Shown one piece after another: positions 17,620 through 26,818 of a DNA stretch of 61,916 nucleotides; position 1 is the first letter of the stretch; the number at the start of each line of letters is the position of its first letter. The DNA is from Saprospiraceae bacterium (GTDB taxonomy: Bacteria; Bacteroidota; Bacteroidia; Chitinophagales; Saprospiraceae), in assembly GCA_027488935.1 (NCBI GenBank), contig JAIYAP010000072.1, positions 1 to 61,916 on the forward strand, written 5' to 3'. The notes below the pieces were generated by a model, which was not told the origin of the DNA, did no database searches, and worked only from the letters and a program-made list of their open reading frames with translations. The position numbers and the translations under genes were made by a program.

Positions 17620-18450
17620 TTATTTCGCCCCAACCGTAAATTTTCCCGTATACACCAAATAGCCATCTTCCTGGCGTTCGATGGTAAAATAATAAAGGCC
17701 GGGCTTCATACTAAGTTTGGCGGATAAAACAAACGCCCATTGGCTGGTGGCCCGACTTTCGCTACTAATATTAGGATTCAGGGTGAACACAGGCTCAGCA
17801 TTGGGCTGGTTGGTGTAAATTTTAAGCAACAAGGGGAATCGTTGGGTATCCGAACTTGCGCCGACAGTCCCCTTGAAAAACAGCGTAACCTTGCCGTTAT
17901 AAAGTTTTAAATCTGCGCCAATACGAGGGGTTGCCAACTCCGCCGCACCATTTGTAGCCCGTAGATTGCCGCCGACATGATCTTCAAACGCACGGTTGAT
18001 GGCAAAATCGGCTGGATTGGCCATGGCAATGGGGCGTTCCTGCTGTTCAGTCGCGATAGTTGGCGTGTCCTGCGTGGCAACCGGCTCACTGGCAGGAGTT
18101 TGGGGGGGTATTATTTCTTGTTTAGGCGTATTGGGCACTGGTTCAGACGTAAGGGTAAACCAAGTCCAGCCGGCCCAACCAAACAGTAAAATCAATAAAA
18201 CGACAAGCGGCCATTTAAATCGTTCGAAAAGATTCGGTTTAGGGGCCGTTTGTGTGATTTCGCGCATCAGGTCGCGGAGTTGCAGCTTTTTCGGATCTTC
18301 AAATTCCGCTTGCAACTGGCGGTGCAATTCCACTTCGGCCCGAAAGGCCGGATCGGTGGCCATTTGGGCTTCCACCGCCTCCTTTTCCACTTTGGAGAGC
18401 GCGCCGCTGAGGTATTGTTCTATACGTTCTTGTATATCGAAATTTTCCAT
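17620..18450 (-). CDS. Anti-sigma factor-like membrane protein
   Basis: 276 residues from an ATG at 18450. The N-terminal ~75 residues (IEQYLSGALSKVEKEAVEAQ, then PAFRAEVELHRQL) match the cytoplasmic region of Bacteroidota anti-sigma proteins, which lacks the zinc motif of classical ZAS domains. A single membrane helix (WPLVVLLILLFGWAGWTWF) follows at about 85-103, then a Pro/Thr-rich linker and a C-terminal beta-rich periplasmic domain. It lies six bases downstream of the ECF sigma gene on the same strand, so the two form an operon and it probably sequesters that sigma factor. The periplasmic domain is the likely sensor. Confidence 0.82.
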   Translation of the reverse strand: MENFDIQERIEQYLSGALSKVEKEAVEAQMATDPAFRAEVELHRQLQAEFEDPKKLQLRDLMREITQTAPKPNLFERFKWPLVVLLILLFGWAGWTWFTLTSEPVPNTPKQEIIPPQTPASEPVATQDTPTIATEQQERPIAMANPADFAINRAFEDHVGGNLRATNGAAELATPRIGADLKLYNGKVTLFFKGTVGASSDTQRFPLLLKIYTNQPNAEPVFTLNPNISSESRATSQWAFVLSAKLSMKPGLYYFTIERQEDGYLVYTGKFTVGAK

Positions 18451-18456
18451 GATTCA

Positions 18457-19017
18457 TCAAGATTTTTGAAGTTCTTCAAATGCTGCGTCGTTTTTAATCA
18501 GTTCGACCAGCCGGTCTTTGCATTGCGATTTGCGGCGACGCGCATACCCTTCGCTGGCAAATCCCATTTCCTCGGCAATTTCCTCCATGCTCCTTTTTTG
18601 AAAGAAGAGTACGAGTACTTTCTGACAGTCGGCACCCAATAAGTGCAAGGATTTGTAAAAAAGATTACCCCGCTCAAGTTGGAGCAGGTCCACTTCTGCA
18701 GATTCGTCGCGTATGTATTTGGCTTGTTCGGGAATTGTTACCGCTTGTGCCGATTTTTTTTGCCGCCGCGACATCCAGAGGTTGCGGCACACGCCATGCA
18801 GAAAGGTGCTGAACTTGCTGGTGAGTTCGAAACCAGGCTTTTGGGCTTTTTCATAGATCACCACCACGGCGTCCTGGAATATGTCTTTGGCGTCGTCTTC
18901 GGTACCACCGTGGTCGAGGATGAGCCGTCGGATCATCGGAAACAGCTTGGCGTACATCCGGGTCAGCACGATCCGGTCGCCCGAAAGAATAGCGGATAAA
19001 TAGTGTTTGTCTTCCAA
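18457..19017 (-). CDS. ECF-type RNA polymerase sigma factor
   Basis: 186 residues. Region 2 is seen at EDDAKDIFQDAVVVIYEKA with the preceding MYAKLFPMIRRLI, and region 4 at CQKVLVLFFQKRSMEEIAEE, then ASEGYARRRKSQCKDRL as the DNA-reading helix. No upstream in-frame ATG exists before a stop; the best start is TTG at 19017 because it gives the usual N-terminal LSGDR lead-in, while the first ATG would cut into region 2. A perfect -7 element lies 34 bases upstream. The anti-sigma gene follows after six bases. The CHAT-TPR gene upstream, on the same strand, is a plausible functional partner. Confidence 0.9.
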   Translation of the reverse strand: MEDKHYLSAILSGDRIVLTRMYAKLFPMIRRLILDHGGTEDDAKDIFQDAVVVIYEKAQKPGFELTSKFSTFLHGVCRNLWMSRRQKKSAQAVTIPEQAKYIRDESAEVDLLQLERGNLFYKSLHLLGADCQKVLVLFFQKRSMEEIAEEMGFASEGYARRRKSQCKDRLVELIKNDAAFEELQKS

Positions 19018-19051
19018 AATGGTCGGTGTTGTTGGCGGGATTTTCTCTGGG

Positions 19052-19059
19052 CAAAAATA
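19052..19059 (-). promoter_or_regulatory. -7 promoter element for the sigma factor operon
   Basis: On the minus strand this reads TATTTTTG. TTTG at 19082-19085 lies 22 bases further upstream. The element sits just downstream of the CHAT-TPR stop codon, suggesting the sigma/anti-sigma pair can be transcribed separately. Confidence 0.5.
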
Positions 19060-19067
19060 GGAGTTTA

Positions 19068-22000
19068 TTATTCAATCAACACAAACCCGGCCCAATCAAA
19101 AGCCCCCGGCCTTTTTTCCCGCATGGTGCGTTGGGTGGTTTGAAACGCATCCGGCACCGTCTGTTGATCGGACAGCCAATGCTTGTAAAAGGTAGTCATG
19201 AAATCTTTCGTGCTTTGATCGTCTACCTTCCACAAAGACATAATGAGGTATTTAGCGCCGGCAATTTTGAAAGCGCGTTGCAAGCCAAACACCCCTTCCT
19301 TGCCAACGATATCGCCTAAGCCCGTTTCGCAGGCGCTCAATACCACGAGTTCCGTGCCGGAAAGGTTCATTTGGCTGATTTCGTAGGCCGTGAGGATGCC
19401 ATCTTCCTGTCCTTCCGGGTGTTTGCCGGTGAGCCAGGTTTGTTTGGCCCCAGCCATCATAAGCCCCGAGCGGATCATGGGGTGTTCGGACATTTTGAAC
19501 GCAGGTGCCTGACCCAAACCCCCGAATGATTTTTGATCTTTTTTGACCGGATCGGGGAAAAAATACCCGTGTGTGGCAAGGTGTATGATGCGCGGAGCGG
19601 GTGCGCCGAGGCCCAGTTGCCGGAAGGAGGCTTCGGTAGCATAAAAACCAGTGTCGACTTGCGCGTGTATACCTGCGCGTGAAAGCATTTGAGCAATCTC
19701 GCGCACTTCTGCGGCGGTGGCGGGCAAATAATCGAGGACGCCACCGCGGCTGGTGCTGGCGCTATCAGGATGGAAAGGCAGGATATTGGCTTCTTGAATG
19801 CCGCTTGAATTGATGTCCCGGTTGGCCAGGGCGAGGGTCATGCTATCAGCGTCATAACGGATGCCGCCCGCGAGGTAAGCATCATGAGCGGTGGTGGTGC
19901 TCGTATTTGGCAGCACTAATTGGCGGGTGCTACCCAGCAATACGAGACTGTGGTTATCGCCGAAGGTTTTGCCGTTGGTATTTGAGATGGCGGCCAAATT
20001 GATGCGGTGTAACAGGCCAGAGGGGGCAAAATAGATGGTTTTGCTGTCTTTGAGCGCGGTTTCGAGCGGCTGCCAAATGCGTTCATAGAGGGATTTTTGT
20101 TTGTTTGTTGTTGTTTTTTGAGCGTATAGGGCATTGATTTTAAGGAAATTATTGCCGCCAGTGGCACCCTTTAAAAGCGGAATCAATTCCTTTTCGTTAA
20201 AAAGTGAGATAAAAACAGGTGCATCATCTGCCTTCAGAATCAGTGCGCCATATAAAGTACTGTCGGTTGGCTCAGTCAGTTGATATTTGTAATGTACAAA
20301 TTCAATAGCGGCTTCTCCAGGTTTAAGCGCCTGCTGTACGTCCTGCCATTTTACTTGCCGGATGGCATCTCCATAACCCTTCACCTTTTGGATCAATTCT
20401 TTTTCAATTGAGTTGGCGTTATCTTCCAAAATAGCCAGTTGTAAACTGTCTCGTTCCAAGCTTGGTTTGGTGTATTCTGCGGAAAGACGGCGACGCAAGG
20501 CGTTTAGCTTGTTTTGTAAATCGGCTCCTTCTGAACTGCTCTTTGCGAGTTTGTTTACGCGTTGTGCATTATTGAGCAAAAAGCCTTTTTGAAATAAGGT
20601 ATGGTCATAACAAAGTGCTGGCAAAATAGCAGCTTGTTTATTCCCTACCGTACGTTCTTGCAGAAAAGATAAAATCGAGTTCCCGTTAGATTGAAAATAA
20701 ACGGTGTAATTGCTTAATTCGCTTTCCGAAAGAAAGGATGTACTTTGCGAAAGCCGATGTTGGTCGGTGTTCAAAATTTCCTCCCAAAGTAGCTCAGATG
20801 CTGAAAAATTATTTGTGAGTTCATAATATAATGCAATCCCCTTCTGGCTTTCAATGTAAAAAGGATGTTGCGTCCCAACCGATTTTTCAAAAATGTCTTT
20901 CGCTTCTTGACAAAGCGGCAGAATGGCATTTAAATCTCCTTTTTTCAAATAATACCGAGCATTTGTCAACAAAATATTCGCGTAGACTGGGTGGTCCTTG
21001 CCCAAGATTTTTGCTGCAATGGCCTTACCTTCTAAAAAAAGTGGTTCGGCTTTTTCAAATTTCCCTAAACTGGCATATAACCCTGCACGTCCATTGATAC
21101 TTAGAGGATATATGTCGGGAGGATTATCTGATTTTTTATTTTCAAAATAATTTTGGGTTTCAGTAAACAAGTTTTCTGCCTGTTCATACTTGCCAATATC
21201 TGTATATACTAAAGCTAGGTTTAATTTATTGGACCAATAATTTGGTTGATCTTCATAATTTTGCCTTGTTTGCCAAACTCTAATTGATTCAATATATTGG
21301 GACTCAGCCTTGTTAAAGTTACCCATTGAATAACAAATACCTGCCTGGGTTGTGAGGCTTCTGGCGTAATCGGGGTGATTTGTTCCCAATTCCTGCTTCA
21401 TGATTGTTTGTGATAATTCTATGTACTGTACTGCTTTTTCATAAAGGCTCATTCTTTTGTATAAACTGGCAAGGTTCCCTAACGAATATGCGTATTGAAT
21501 ACTATTTTTCCCGTATACTTTACCCCTAAGTGCAAGGCATTCCTGATGAAAATCTTCTGCTTTTTCATAATTTCCAAAGCCAGAAAAATGAATATTTCCC
21601 AATGTGTTTAAGAAAAATATACGATCTCCGTCTGTATTTCTATTTGATTTGTCCAGCACCGATAATGCTTGCATAGAGATCTGCTCAGCCTGTTCAAAGT
21701 TCTTTTTCATAAGATATACATGTGCCACTAATCTCATGCTTAACATATAAATTGGATCTGTTTTTTCAAGTATCCTTTCCCTGATTTCTAATGCATTAAG
21801 GTGATAGGCCAATGCCTGTGTAAGATTTCCCAATCCTAAATACAAGTCGCCCAGATTAAACAAGGTTTTTGCATAGCCTGGATGATCTTTCCCAGATACT
21901 TTTTCCCGAATCTCTAAAGATTCGAAGTAGGCCTTTTCTGCACCTGAATAGTCTTTTTTTCTCTCCAAAAGATAACCTTCATTGTGACAGATTGCGGCAT

Positions 22001-22223
22001 ACCAGGCAGTTGTTTGCCCCAGTTTTTCTTCCACAATTTGCTTGGCAATTGAATTTACCGCAGCGGCCTGCTCATAGTCCTTTTGATTTATTCGATCTGT
22101 ACAAACGGCTAACAGACTATCTACCAATCGAATGGCAAGTGTATCCTGGGCGCTCGAAGGGGTTTGCTGGCCCATTGCCCAAATTGGAGCGAGCACAAGT
22201 AGAAAAAGGAAAATGGTCTTCAT
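19068..22223 (-). CDS. CHAT domain protease with tetratricopeptide repeats
   Basis: 1051 residues from an ATG at 22223. An N-terminal signal peptide (MKTIFLFLLVLAPIWAMGQ) predicts export. Residues ~50-480 are TPRs of about 42 residues (recurring YEQAE, FEKAEPLFLEG and LGKDHPxYA phrases typical of the TPR_12/kinesin-light-chain type). The C-terminal ~350 residues are a CHAT caspase-like domain: IIHLATHGYFF supplies the catalytic His (about residue 880) and VVLSACETGLG the catalytic Cys (about 963), followed by GVFGLQRAFKIAGAKYLI and SLWKVDD. The protein is upstream of and co-oriented with the ECF sigma/anti-sigma pair. This linkage recurs in Bacteroidota, and its substrates are unknown. Confidence 0.92.
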   Translation of the reverse strand: MKTIFLFLLVLAPIWAMGQQTPSSAQDTLAIRLVDSLLAVCTDRINQKDYEQAAAVNSIAKQIVEEKLGQTTAWYAAICHNEGYLLERKKDYSGAEKAYFESLEIREKVSGKDHPGYAKTLFNLGDLYLGLGNLTQALAYHLNALEIRERILEKTDPIYMLSMRLVAHVYLMKKNFEQAEQISMQALSVLDKSNRNTDGDRIFFLNTLGNIHFSGFGNYEKAEDFHQECLALRGKVYGKNSIQYAYSLGNLASLYKRMSLYEKAVQYIELSQTIMKQELGTNHPDYARSLTTQAGICYSMGNFNKAESQYIESIRVWQTRQNYEDQPNYWSNKLNLALVYTDIGKYEQAENLFTETQNYFENKKSDNPPDIYPLSINGRAGLYASLGKFEKAEPLFLEGKAIAAKILGKDHPVYANILLTNARYYLKKGDLNAILPLCQEAKDIFEKSVGTQHPFYIESQKGIALYYELTNNFSASELLWEEILNTDQHRLSQSTSFLSESELSNYTVYFQSNGNSILSFLQERTVGNKQAAILPALCYDHTLFQKGFLLNNAQRVNKLAKSSSEGADLQNKLNALRRRLSAEYTKPSLERDSLQLAILEDNANSIEKELIQKVKGYGDAIRQVKWQDVQQALKPGEAAIEFVHYKYQLTEPTDSTLYGALILKADDAPVFISLFNEKELIPLLKGATGGNNFLKINALYAQKTTTNKQKSLYERIWQPLETALKDSKTIYFAPSGLLHRINLAAISNTNGKTFGDNHSLVLLGSTRQLVLPNTSTTTAHDAYLAGGIRYDADSMTLALANRDINSSGIQEANILPFHPDSASTSRGGVLDYLPATAAEVREIAQMLSRAGIHAQVDTGFYATEASFRQLGLGAPAPRIIHLATHGYFFPDPVKKDQKSFGGLGQAPAFKMSEHPMIRSGLMMAGAKQTWLTGKHPEGQEDGILTAYEISQMNLSGTELVVLSACETGLGDIVGKEGVFGLQRAFKIAGAKYLIMSLWKVDDQSTKDFMTTFYKHWLSDQQTVPDAFQTTQRTMREKRPGAFDWAGFVLIE

Positions 22224-22291
22224 TTTATTAAATCTTTAGGGAGATGTACTGCTGATAGAAAGTGCCGCGGTGTAACATTATTCGTCCTTAG

Positions 22292-22299
22292 CAAATATA
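22292..22299 (-). promoter_or_regulatory. -7 promoter element for the CHAT-TPR gene
   Basis: On the minus strand this reads TATATTTG, 69 bases upstream of the ATG at 22223. Confidence 0.4.
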
Positions 22300-22417
22300 C
22301 ATATGTCACGGCCATATCTGCTTCAGATACATCCTAAAACAAGTGCTAAAGCATGTTAATTTTTTTACATGGCAGGCACATTAACATCATTTTAAACATT
22401 TAAACATTTTTACAATC

Positions 22418-22858
22418 ATGACAAACAATCGCTTAATCACTTCCCAATTCAAAACGCTGGCATACCTGCTGTTATGCATCGCGCTTCCGGTCTTTTTCAT
22501 CAGCTGCTACAAAGAACCCAAAGGCGCAGAAGTTTTAATCAATTCAAAAAACGAGGATCTATTTGTGTATTTGAAAAAAGGAGAAAGATTTCCTTTCCAA
22601 TTAACGGCAAAAAAAGGAGATGAAGACGATCAACTTAATGCATTGCGCTATATGATCAAGTATGACAACGACCCGACTATTTATGTGGATCAGATTGATC
22701 TTTACCAGACGCTTGAAGGCGGGGATCGCAATAAATATGATTATAATTGGTCCGTACTGGCGCGCAATGTGGCGGGGAAAGAGGACCATATCTTTTCTTT
22801 TGAAACTCAGAGGGGTGTTTGGACAGATAGAAAGGTTACGCTTTTTGTGCAAGAGTAA
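22418..22858 (+). CDS. Small lipoprotein
   Basis: 146 residues from an ATG at 22418. The hydrophobic segment LAYLLLCIALPVFFISC ends in a Cys-containing lipobox-like sequence (FISCYKEPKG), so it is probably a lipoprotein anchored in an envelope membrane. The mature part is about 115 residues, charged, with beta-strand patterns ending VTLFVQE. The next gene, 162 bases downstream on the same strand, encodes a tail-fibre-like secreted protein; whether they work together is not known. No family recognised. Confidence 0.7.
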   Translation: MTNNRLITSQFKTLAYLLLCIALPVFFISCYKEPKGAEVLINSKNEDLFVYLKKGERFPFQLTAKKGDEDDQLNALRYMIKYDNDPTIYVDQIDLYQTLEGGDRNKYDYNWSVLARNVAGKEDHIFSFETQRGVWTDRKVTLFVQE

Positions 22859-23020
22859 TGTGTTTTTTTGAAAGTGCATGTAACATGTTGAGCACTTAAC
22901 AAATCAATCTTCAGCCACCATCATAACAGGCTTTTCACAAAATGTGCGGATTGAAATACATCCCCACCTTCACTAAAATCAACACAACACATTTTTTTCA
23001 ACCTTTCAATTTTAAAAATC

Positions 23021-24166
23021 ATGACCAATATTCGTTTTGCTTCAATTGCTTCCGGTACGCTGTTTTGCTGCCTTTTTCTTGCTTTTTCAGCGTCTGCACA
23101 GTTTACCCAAAACAACGTTACAAAAAGCATTTCTACAAATACTGTTTTTAACGCCATAACTACGGCCAACGTTGGTATTGGCACCTCCTCGCCCATGCAA
23201 AAACTGACGGTCTTTACACCGCCAAACAGTTATGGCATCTCCCAAACAGACGGAAACATTAAATTTTCGACGTACATCGGCGGCCAAGCCAATGGCGCCT
23301 ATGTCGGCACCATCAGCAACCACCCATTGCACTTTTACATCAATAATGGCGTCGCCCAGATGACCGTGGCGACAAACGGCAATGTTGGTATTGGCACGGT
23401 TGCCCCAATCAGCAGACTCGAAATTGCGGGCCAAAACGCCCTGATGATGCGCGGTTATGAGCCCTTTTTAAATCTACGGGATGAAAATTGCGGCCAAACA
23501 GGACGTATTCAGTTTGTAGGCGGCGCATGGAACTTCCACAAAATTCTTGCAAATGGCAATGTGAGCTACCAGATGACGGTGGCAGATAATGGGAATGTCG
23601 GCATCGGATCAACTGTCCCCAAAAGCAAATTAGAGGTGGTCGGTCAAGACGGTATTTGTTCGCGTGGGTATGAACCATTTATAACAATAATTGATGACAA
23701 CAGCGGCAAATCTGCACGGATTCAAGCTGCGCATGGCGACATCAACTTCTTTAAAGGCGTTCCCAGTGGCCAGGGCTGGAACAACTATATCCCTCAGATG
23801 GTCATTAAGGACAACGGCATTGTAATGATTGGTACTTTAAAAACACCAGTTGGCTATAAACTCGCTGTAGGCGGCAAGGTCATCTGTGAAGAAGTAAAAG
23901 TTCAGTTGCAAAACGCCTGGCCCGATTACGTATTCGAAAGTGATTATGTACTCCCAAGTTTGGAAGAAGTGGAACAACATATAAAAACCAACAAACACTT
24001 ACCGGGTATTCCTTCGGCATGTGCATTGGAAACAGACGGCATCAGTGTTGGAGCGATGCAAACCAAAATGATGGAAAAGATTGAGGAATTGACCTTATAC
24101 CTGATCGACCTTAAGAAAGAAAACACGACACTTCGCCAAGAAATTGAGATTTTAAAACAAAAGTAA
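23021..24166 (+). CDS. Secreted tail-fibre-like protein with C-terminal coiled coil
   Basis: 381 residues from an ATG at 23021, with a signal peptide ending ...FSASAQ. Three repeats of a GNVGIG(T/S)-P-S-LE type motif (VGIGTSSPMQKLTV, VGIGTVAPISRLEIAG, VGIGSTVPKSKLEVVG) resemble trimeric phage tail fibres. The C-terminal 100 residues contain WPDYVFESDYVLPSLEEVEQ and HLPGIPSA, a block shared by many Bacteroidota surface proteins, followed by a coiled coil (KIEELTLYLIDLKKEN...LRQEIEILKQK). A trimeric surface adhesin is likely. The left-edge gene (1-357) appears to be a paralogue. There is no T9SS domain. Confidence 0.8.
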   Translation: MTNIRFASIASGTLFCCLFLAFSASAQFTQNNVTKSISTNTVFNAITTANVGIGTSSPMQKLTVFTPPNSYGISQTDGNIKFSTYIGGQANGAYVGTISNHPLHFYINNGVAQMTVATNGNVGIGTVAPISRLEIAGQNALMMRGYEPFLNLRDENCGQTGRIQFVGGAWNFHKILANGNVSYQMTVADNGNVGIGSTVPKSKLEVVGQDGICSRGYEPFITIIDDNSGKSARIQAAHGDINFFKGVPSGQGWNNYIPQMVIKDNGIVMIGTLKTPVGYKLAVGGKVICEEVKVQLQNAWPDYVFESDYVLPSLEEVEQHIKTNKHLPGIPSACALETDGISVGAMQTKMMEKIEELTLYLIDLKKENTTLRQEIEILKQK

Positions 24167-24176
24167 ATAACTGCAC

Positions 24177-24212
24177 AGCAGGAAGAAAAACATCCTGCTT
24201 GATCGTTGTTTT
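24177..24212 (+). terminator. Probable intrinsic terminator after the tail-fibre-like gene
   Basis: AGCAGGA (24177-24183) pairs with TCCTGCT (24193-24199); a T-run follows within about 10 bases. It is a short stem. Confidence 0.45.
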
Positions 24213-24235
24213 TTCACTTTTAACTGAATTTGATC

Positions 24236-25906
24236 ATGAAAAACATATCATTAGCATTCCTTCTTTTTGTTGGAATCGGGATGCAATCCTTTGCGCAGAC
24301 CGTAAGCGAAGCAATCGCCAAGCAGGTTGCTACCAATTATTTCAATCAGGTAACCAGTACTGGAAAAATTGACTTAAAGGCCGTGAATATGAATAATTCA
24401 ACGAGCACCGCTTTTCGGAGCGCACAGCCGGCCTTTTATGTATTTGTTCCGCAGGATAAACCTGGTTTTGTAATTGTGTCTGCCACCGAATCTACTTATC
24501 CAATTTTGGCGATTTCTGACAAAAGCACATTCCCGACAGATGATTTACCGCCAGCCGTGGAATACATTTTAAATGAATATCGTGCTCAAATTGATGAAAT
24601 CAGGGCAAATAATTTTGTTGCTGATCCTGAAATCAAGCAAGCTTGGAGTATGCTAACTTCAAATCAATCGGCCAGCACGACCCAAACCGTACTTCCCGAG
24701 TATTACCTGAAAACCGAATGGGGGCAAGGGGATCTTTATAATACGTTTTGCCCATTGAGTATTTACGGACCCCGAGGGCTCACTGGATGTGTTGCTACTG
24801 CATTGGCGCAGGTCCTAAAATTTTGGAACTATCCGGTGGTTGGAAAAGGAGGGTATGTTGCTTATGAGGATAATGATCCAAGTGACAGTATCTCCGGCAT
24901 TTTCGGTGCCCCAATCGGTGGTTATGTTTATAATTGGAAAGATATGCCCAATAAGTTGGATGGTTCAACGAGCAATATTCAGAATAACTCTGTTGCCAAT
25001 TTGATGTACCACTGTGGTGTGGCTGTAAAAATGGATTATGGTGTAAGCGGAAGTGGCGCTTTTACTAAAGATTATGCCTACGCTTTAGAAAAATATTTCG
25101 GATTTCTTCCCGGGGTAAAATTGGATAAAAAAGATAGTTATAGTGAAAAAGATTGGGCCAGTAAGCTCAGAACCTGGTTGGATGCAGAAGGTCCAGTTCT
25201 TTATGATGGTGGAGCGCATGCATGGGTTTGTGATGGATATTTTGGTGAATATTTATTCCACATGAACTGGGGTTGGGGTGGTCAAGCGGACGGCTATTTC
25301 TTGCTTAACAGCCTGAATCCATCAAATAAAAATTACACAAACGGTCAACAAGCGGTCCATAATCTGCGCGTGCAAGGTTGCCTGCCGTTTCATAAATCAA
25401 ACACTGCTTTTGTGTTTCCCGCAAGCGTGGAAGTGGGAAATTACATCCAATATTGGGGGACAGTATATCCATCGGCTACAGTAAACTTTAGTGCATTTAA
25501 CAGCATCACACTCACTCCAGGTGCAACAATTTCTCAAGGTAGCACTTTTCGAGCATGGATTGAAGGATGCAATGGGAGCTTTACCGATGACGGTGCAGAG
25601 GATCGTAGCGATATTCCTGCCGATGAAACTACAACTACGGAAACTTCTAATCTGAACATTTTCCCAAATCCATTTAATGGTGCAACAACGATCGCATTCA
25701 ATCTACCCCTTGATCAATCTGTTGATCTCAAAATTTTCAACATGGACGGCAAGGTCGTTGAGCAATTGTTGCAGCCTGGGACCATCCAGCACGCGGGGGC
25801 GCATCAAGTGACGTTCAATGGAACGAACCTTCCGAATGGCGTTTATTTTGTGTCATTCGTATCTGTAGATCTTAAGGAAATTAAACGTATAGTTTTGGTG
25901 AAATAA
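24236..25906 (+). CDS. C10 family cysteine peptidase (streptopain-like) with T9SS domain
   Basis: 556 residues from the ATG at 24236, preferred over a TTG two codons earlier. Signal peptide (MKNISLAFLLFVGIGMQSFAQ), then an inhibitory Spi-type propeptide (residues ~22-130, including VSEAIAKQVATNYFNQV and FVPQDKPGFVIVSA). The peptidase core carries the catalytic Cys at about residue 185 (GLTGCVATALAQVLKFW) and the catalytic His at about 328 (GGAHAWVCDGY), followed by NWGWGGQADGYF. A T9SS sorting domain occupies the end (FPNPFNGATTIAFNL ... GVYFVSFVSVD). It is predicted to be secreted as a zymogen and matured by propeptide removal. It acts outside the cell, probably in nutrient acquisition. Confidence 0.93.
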   Translation: MKNISLAFLLFVGIGMQSFAQTVSEAIAKQVATNYFNQVTSTGKIDLKAVNMNNSTSTAFRSAQPAFYVFVPQDKPGFVIVSATESTYPILAISDKSTFPTDDLPPAVEYILNEYRAQIDEIRANNFVADPEIKQAWSMLTSNQSASTTQTVLPEYYLKTEWGQGDLYNTFCPLSIYGPRGLTGCVATALAQVLKFWNYPVVGKGGYVAYEDNDPSDSISGIFGAPIGGYVYNWKDMPNKLDGSTSNIQNNSVANLMYHCGVAVKMDYGVSGSGAFTKDYAYALEKYFGFLPGVKLDKKDSYSEKDWASKLRTWLDAEGPVLYDGGAHAWVCDGYFGEYLFHMNWGWGGQADGYFLLNSLNPSNKNYTNGQQAVHNLRVQGCLPFHKSNTAFVFPASVEVGNYIQYWGTVYPSATVNFSAFNSITLTPGATISQGSTFRAWIEGCNGSFTDDGAEDRSDIPADETTTTETSNLNIFPNPFNGATTIAFNLPLDQSVDLKIFNMDGKVVEQLLQPGTIQHAGAHQVTFNGTNLPNGVYFVSFVSVDLKEIKRIVLVK

Positions 25907-25945
25907 CATTTAAAATAAAAGGGGTATGTAATCTTGTATTATTAT

Positions 25946-25990
25946 AAAAGAGGCCGTCTCACAAGAAAATTGCTTGAGACGGCCTCTTTT
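25946..25990. terminator. Bidirectional intrinsic terminator between convergent genes
   Basis: A perfect 16-bp inverted repeat (AAAAGAGGCCGTCTCA at 25946-25961 and its complement at 25975-25990). The A and T tracts at the two ends allow termination from both directions, serving the C10 peptidase gene (+) and the hydrolase gene (-). Confidence 0.85.
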
Positions 25991-25995
25991 TGTCC

Positions 25996-26817
25996 TCAAA
26001 CCCGCGCCAACATCCACCCCAATCCCGACTCAAACACCTGTTCCTGCTCTTTTTCATTGTGTATCTCATGGTACAAGCCCGGCCATTCCTGAAAAGTAAC
26101 ATCCCCCGTCACCCGAGTCGAAAATTCACGGGTAGCCGGCGCAGAAGTAAGCCGATCCGCGCCACCATGCATCAACAGGGCAGGGATGGGCATGGGGCCG
26201 CTGTATTTATTGAGCCAGCCAGCGCCTTCCAACAGGGCAATGCCGCCTGCCGCGCTCACCCGGGAGTGTACGAGGGGATCGTTTACATATTTTTTTACGA
26301 CTTCCGGGTCGCGGGATACAAATTTGGCGTGTACCCCATTGGGTAAGGTCAAATTAGGCATAAAACGCTTGAGCAAGTACCCGGCCGCAACTTTCAAGGC
26401 GGGCGCTTCGAAGGCTAAGCGGATCCAGGGACCGGTCGTAACAATGCCTTTCAAATCGGGTTTCCGGCGCAATACATAATTCAAGGCTACATTGCCGCCC
26501 ATCGAATGTCCGTATAGAAAAACAGGCAAACCGGGGTATAAATCTTTTGTTTTTTCTAAAAACTGCCCCAAATCGTCCATCAGCACCTCGATGCTCGCCG
26601 CATGGCCGCGGGTGCCTTCGCTTTGTCCGTGTCCCTGCTGGTCATACAAGGTTACCGCAAATCCGTGGGCATTGAACCAGTGCGCAACATGATCGTAGCG
26701 GCCTAGGTGCTCGCCTTGCCCGTGTACGAGTGCGATCACGGCTTTGGGCAGGTCTACCGGCCAGTTGCGGGCAAAAATTTGTAATCCTTCGGCGTTTTTC
26801 CAGTGTAAGTCTTGCAT
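25996..26817 (-). CDS. Alpha/beta hydrolase, monoacylglycerol-lipase-like
   Basis: 273 residues from the ATG at 26817; a longer frame to 26868 would overlap the upstream gene. The fold signatures are ALVHGQGEHLGRYDHVA (oxyanion loop), LYGHSMGGNVALNY (nucleophile elbow GHSMGG with Ser), LLMHGGADRLTS (catalytic Asp) and GLYHEIHNE (catalytic His), all typical of serine-aminopeptidase S33/lysophospholipase enzymes. No signal peptide, so cytoplasmic. It starts one base after the stop of the OmpA-family gene, implying an operon. The substrate is probably a lysophospholipid or monoacylglycerol. Confidence 0.92.
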   Translation of the reverse strand: MQDLHWKNAEGLQIFARNWPVDLPKAVIALVHGQGEHLGRYDHVAHWFNAHGFAVTLYDQQGHGQSEGTRGHAASIEVLMDDLGQFLEKTKDLYPGLPVFLYGHSMGGNVALNYVLRRKPDLKGIVTTGPWIRLAFEAPALKVAAGYLLKRFMPNLTLPNGVHAKFVSRDPEVVKKYVNDPLVHSRVSAAGGIALLEGAGWLNKYSGPMPIPALLMHGGADRLTSAPATREFSTRVTGDVTFQEWPGLYHEIHNEKEQEQVFESGLGWMLARV

Positions 26818-26818
26818 G

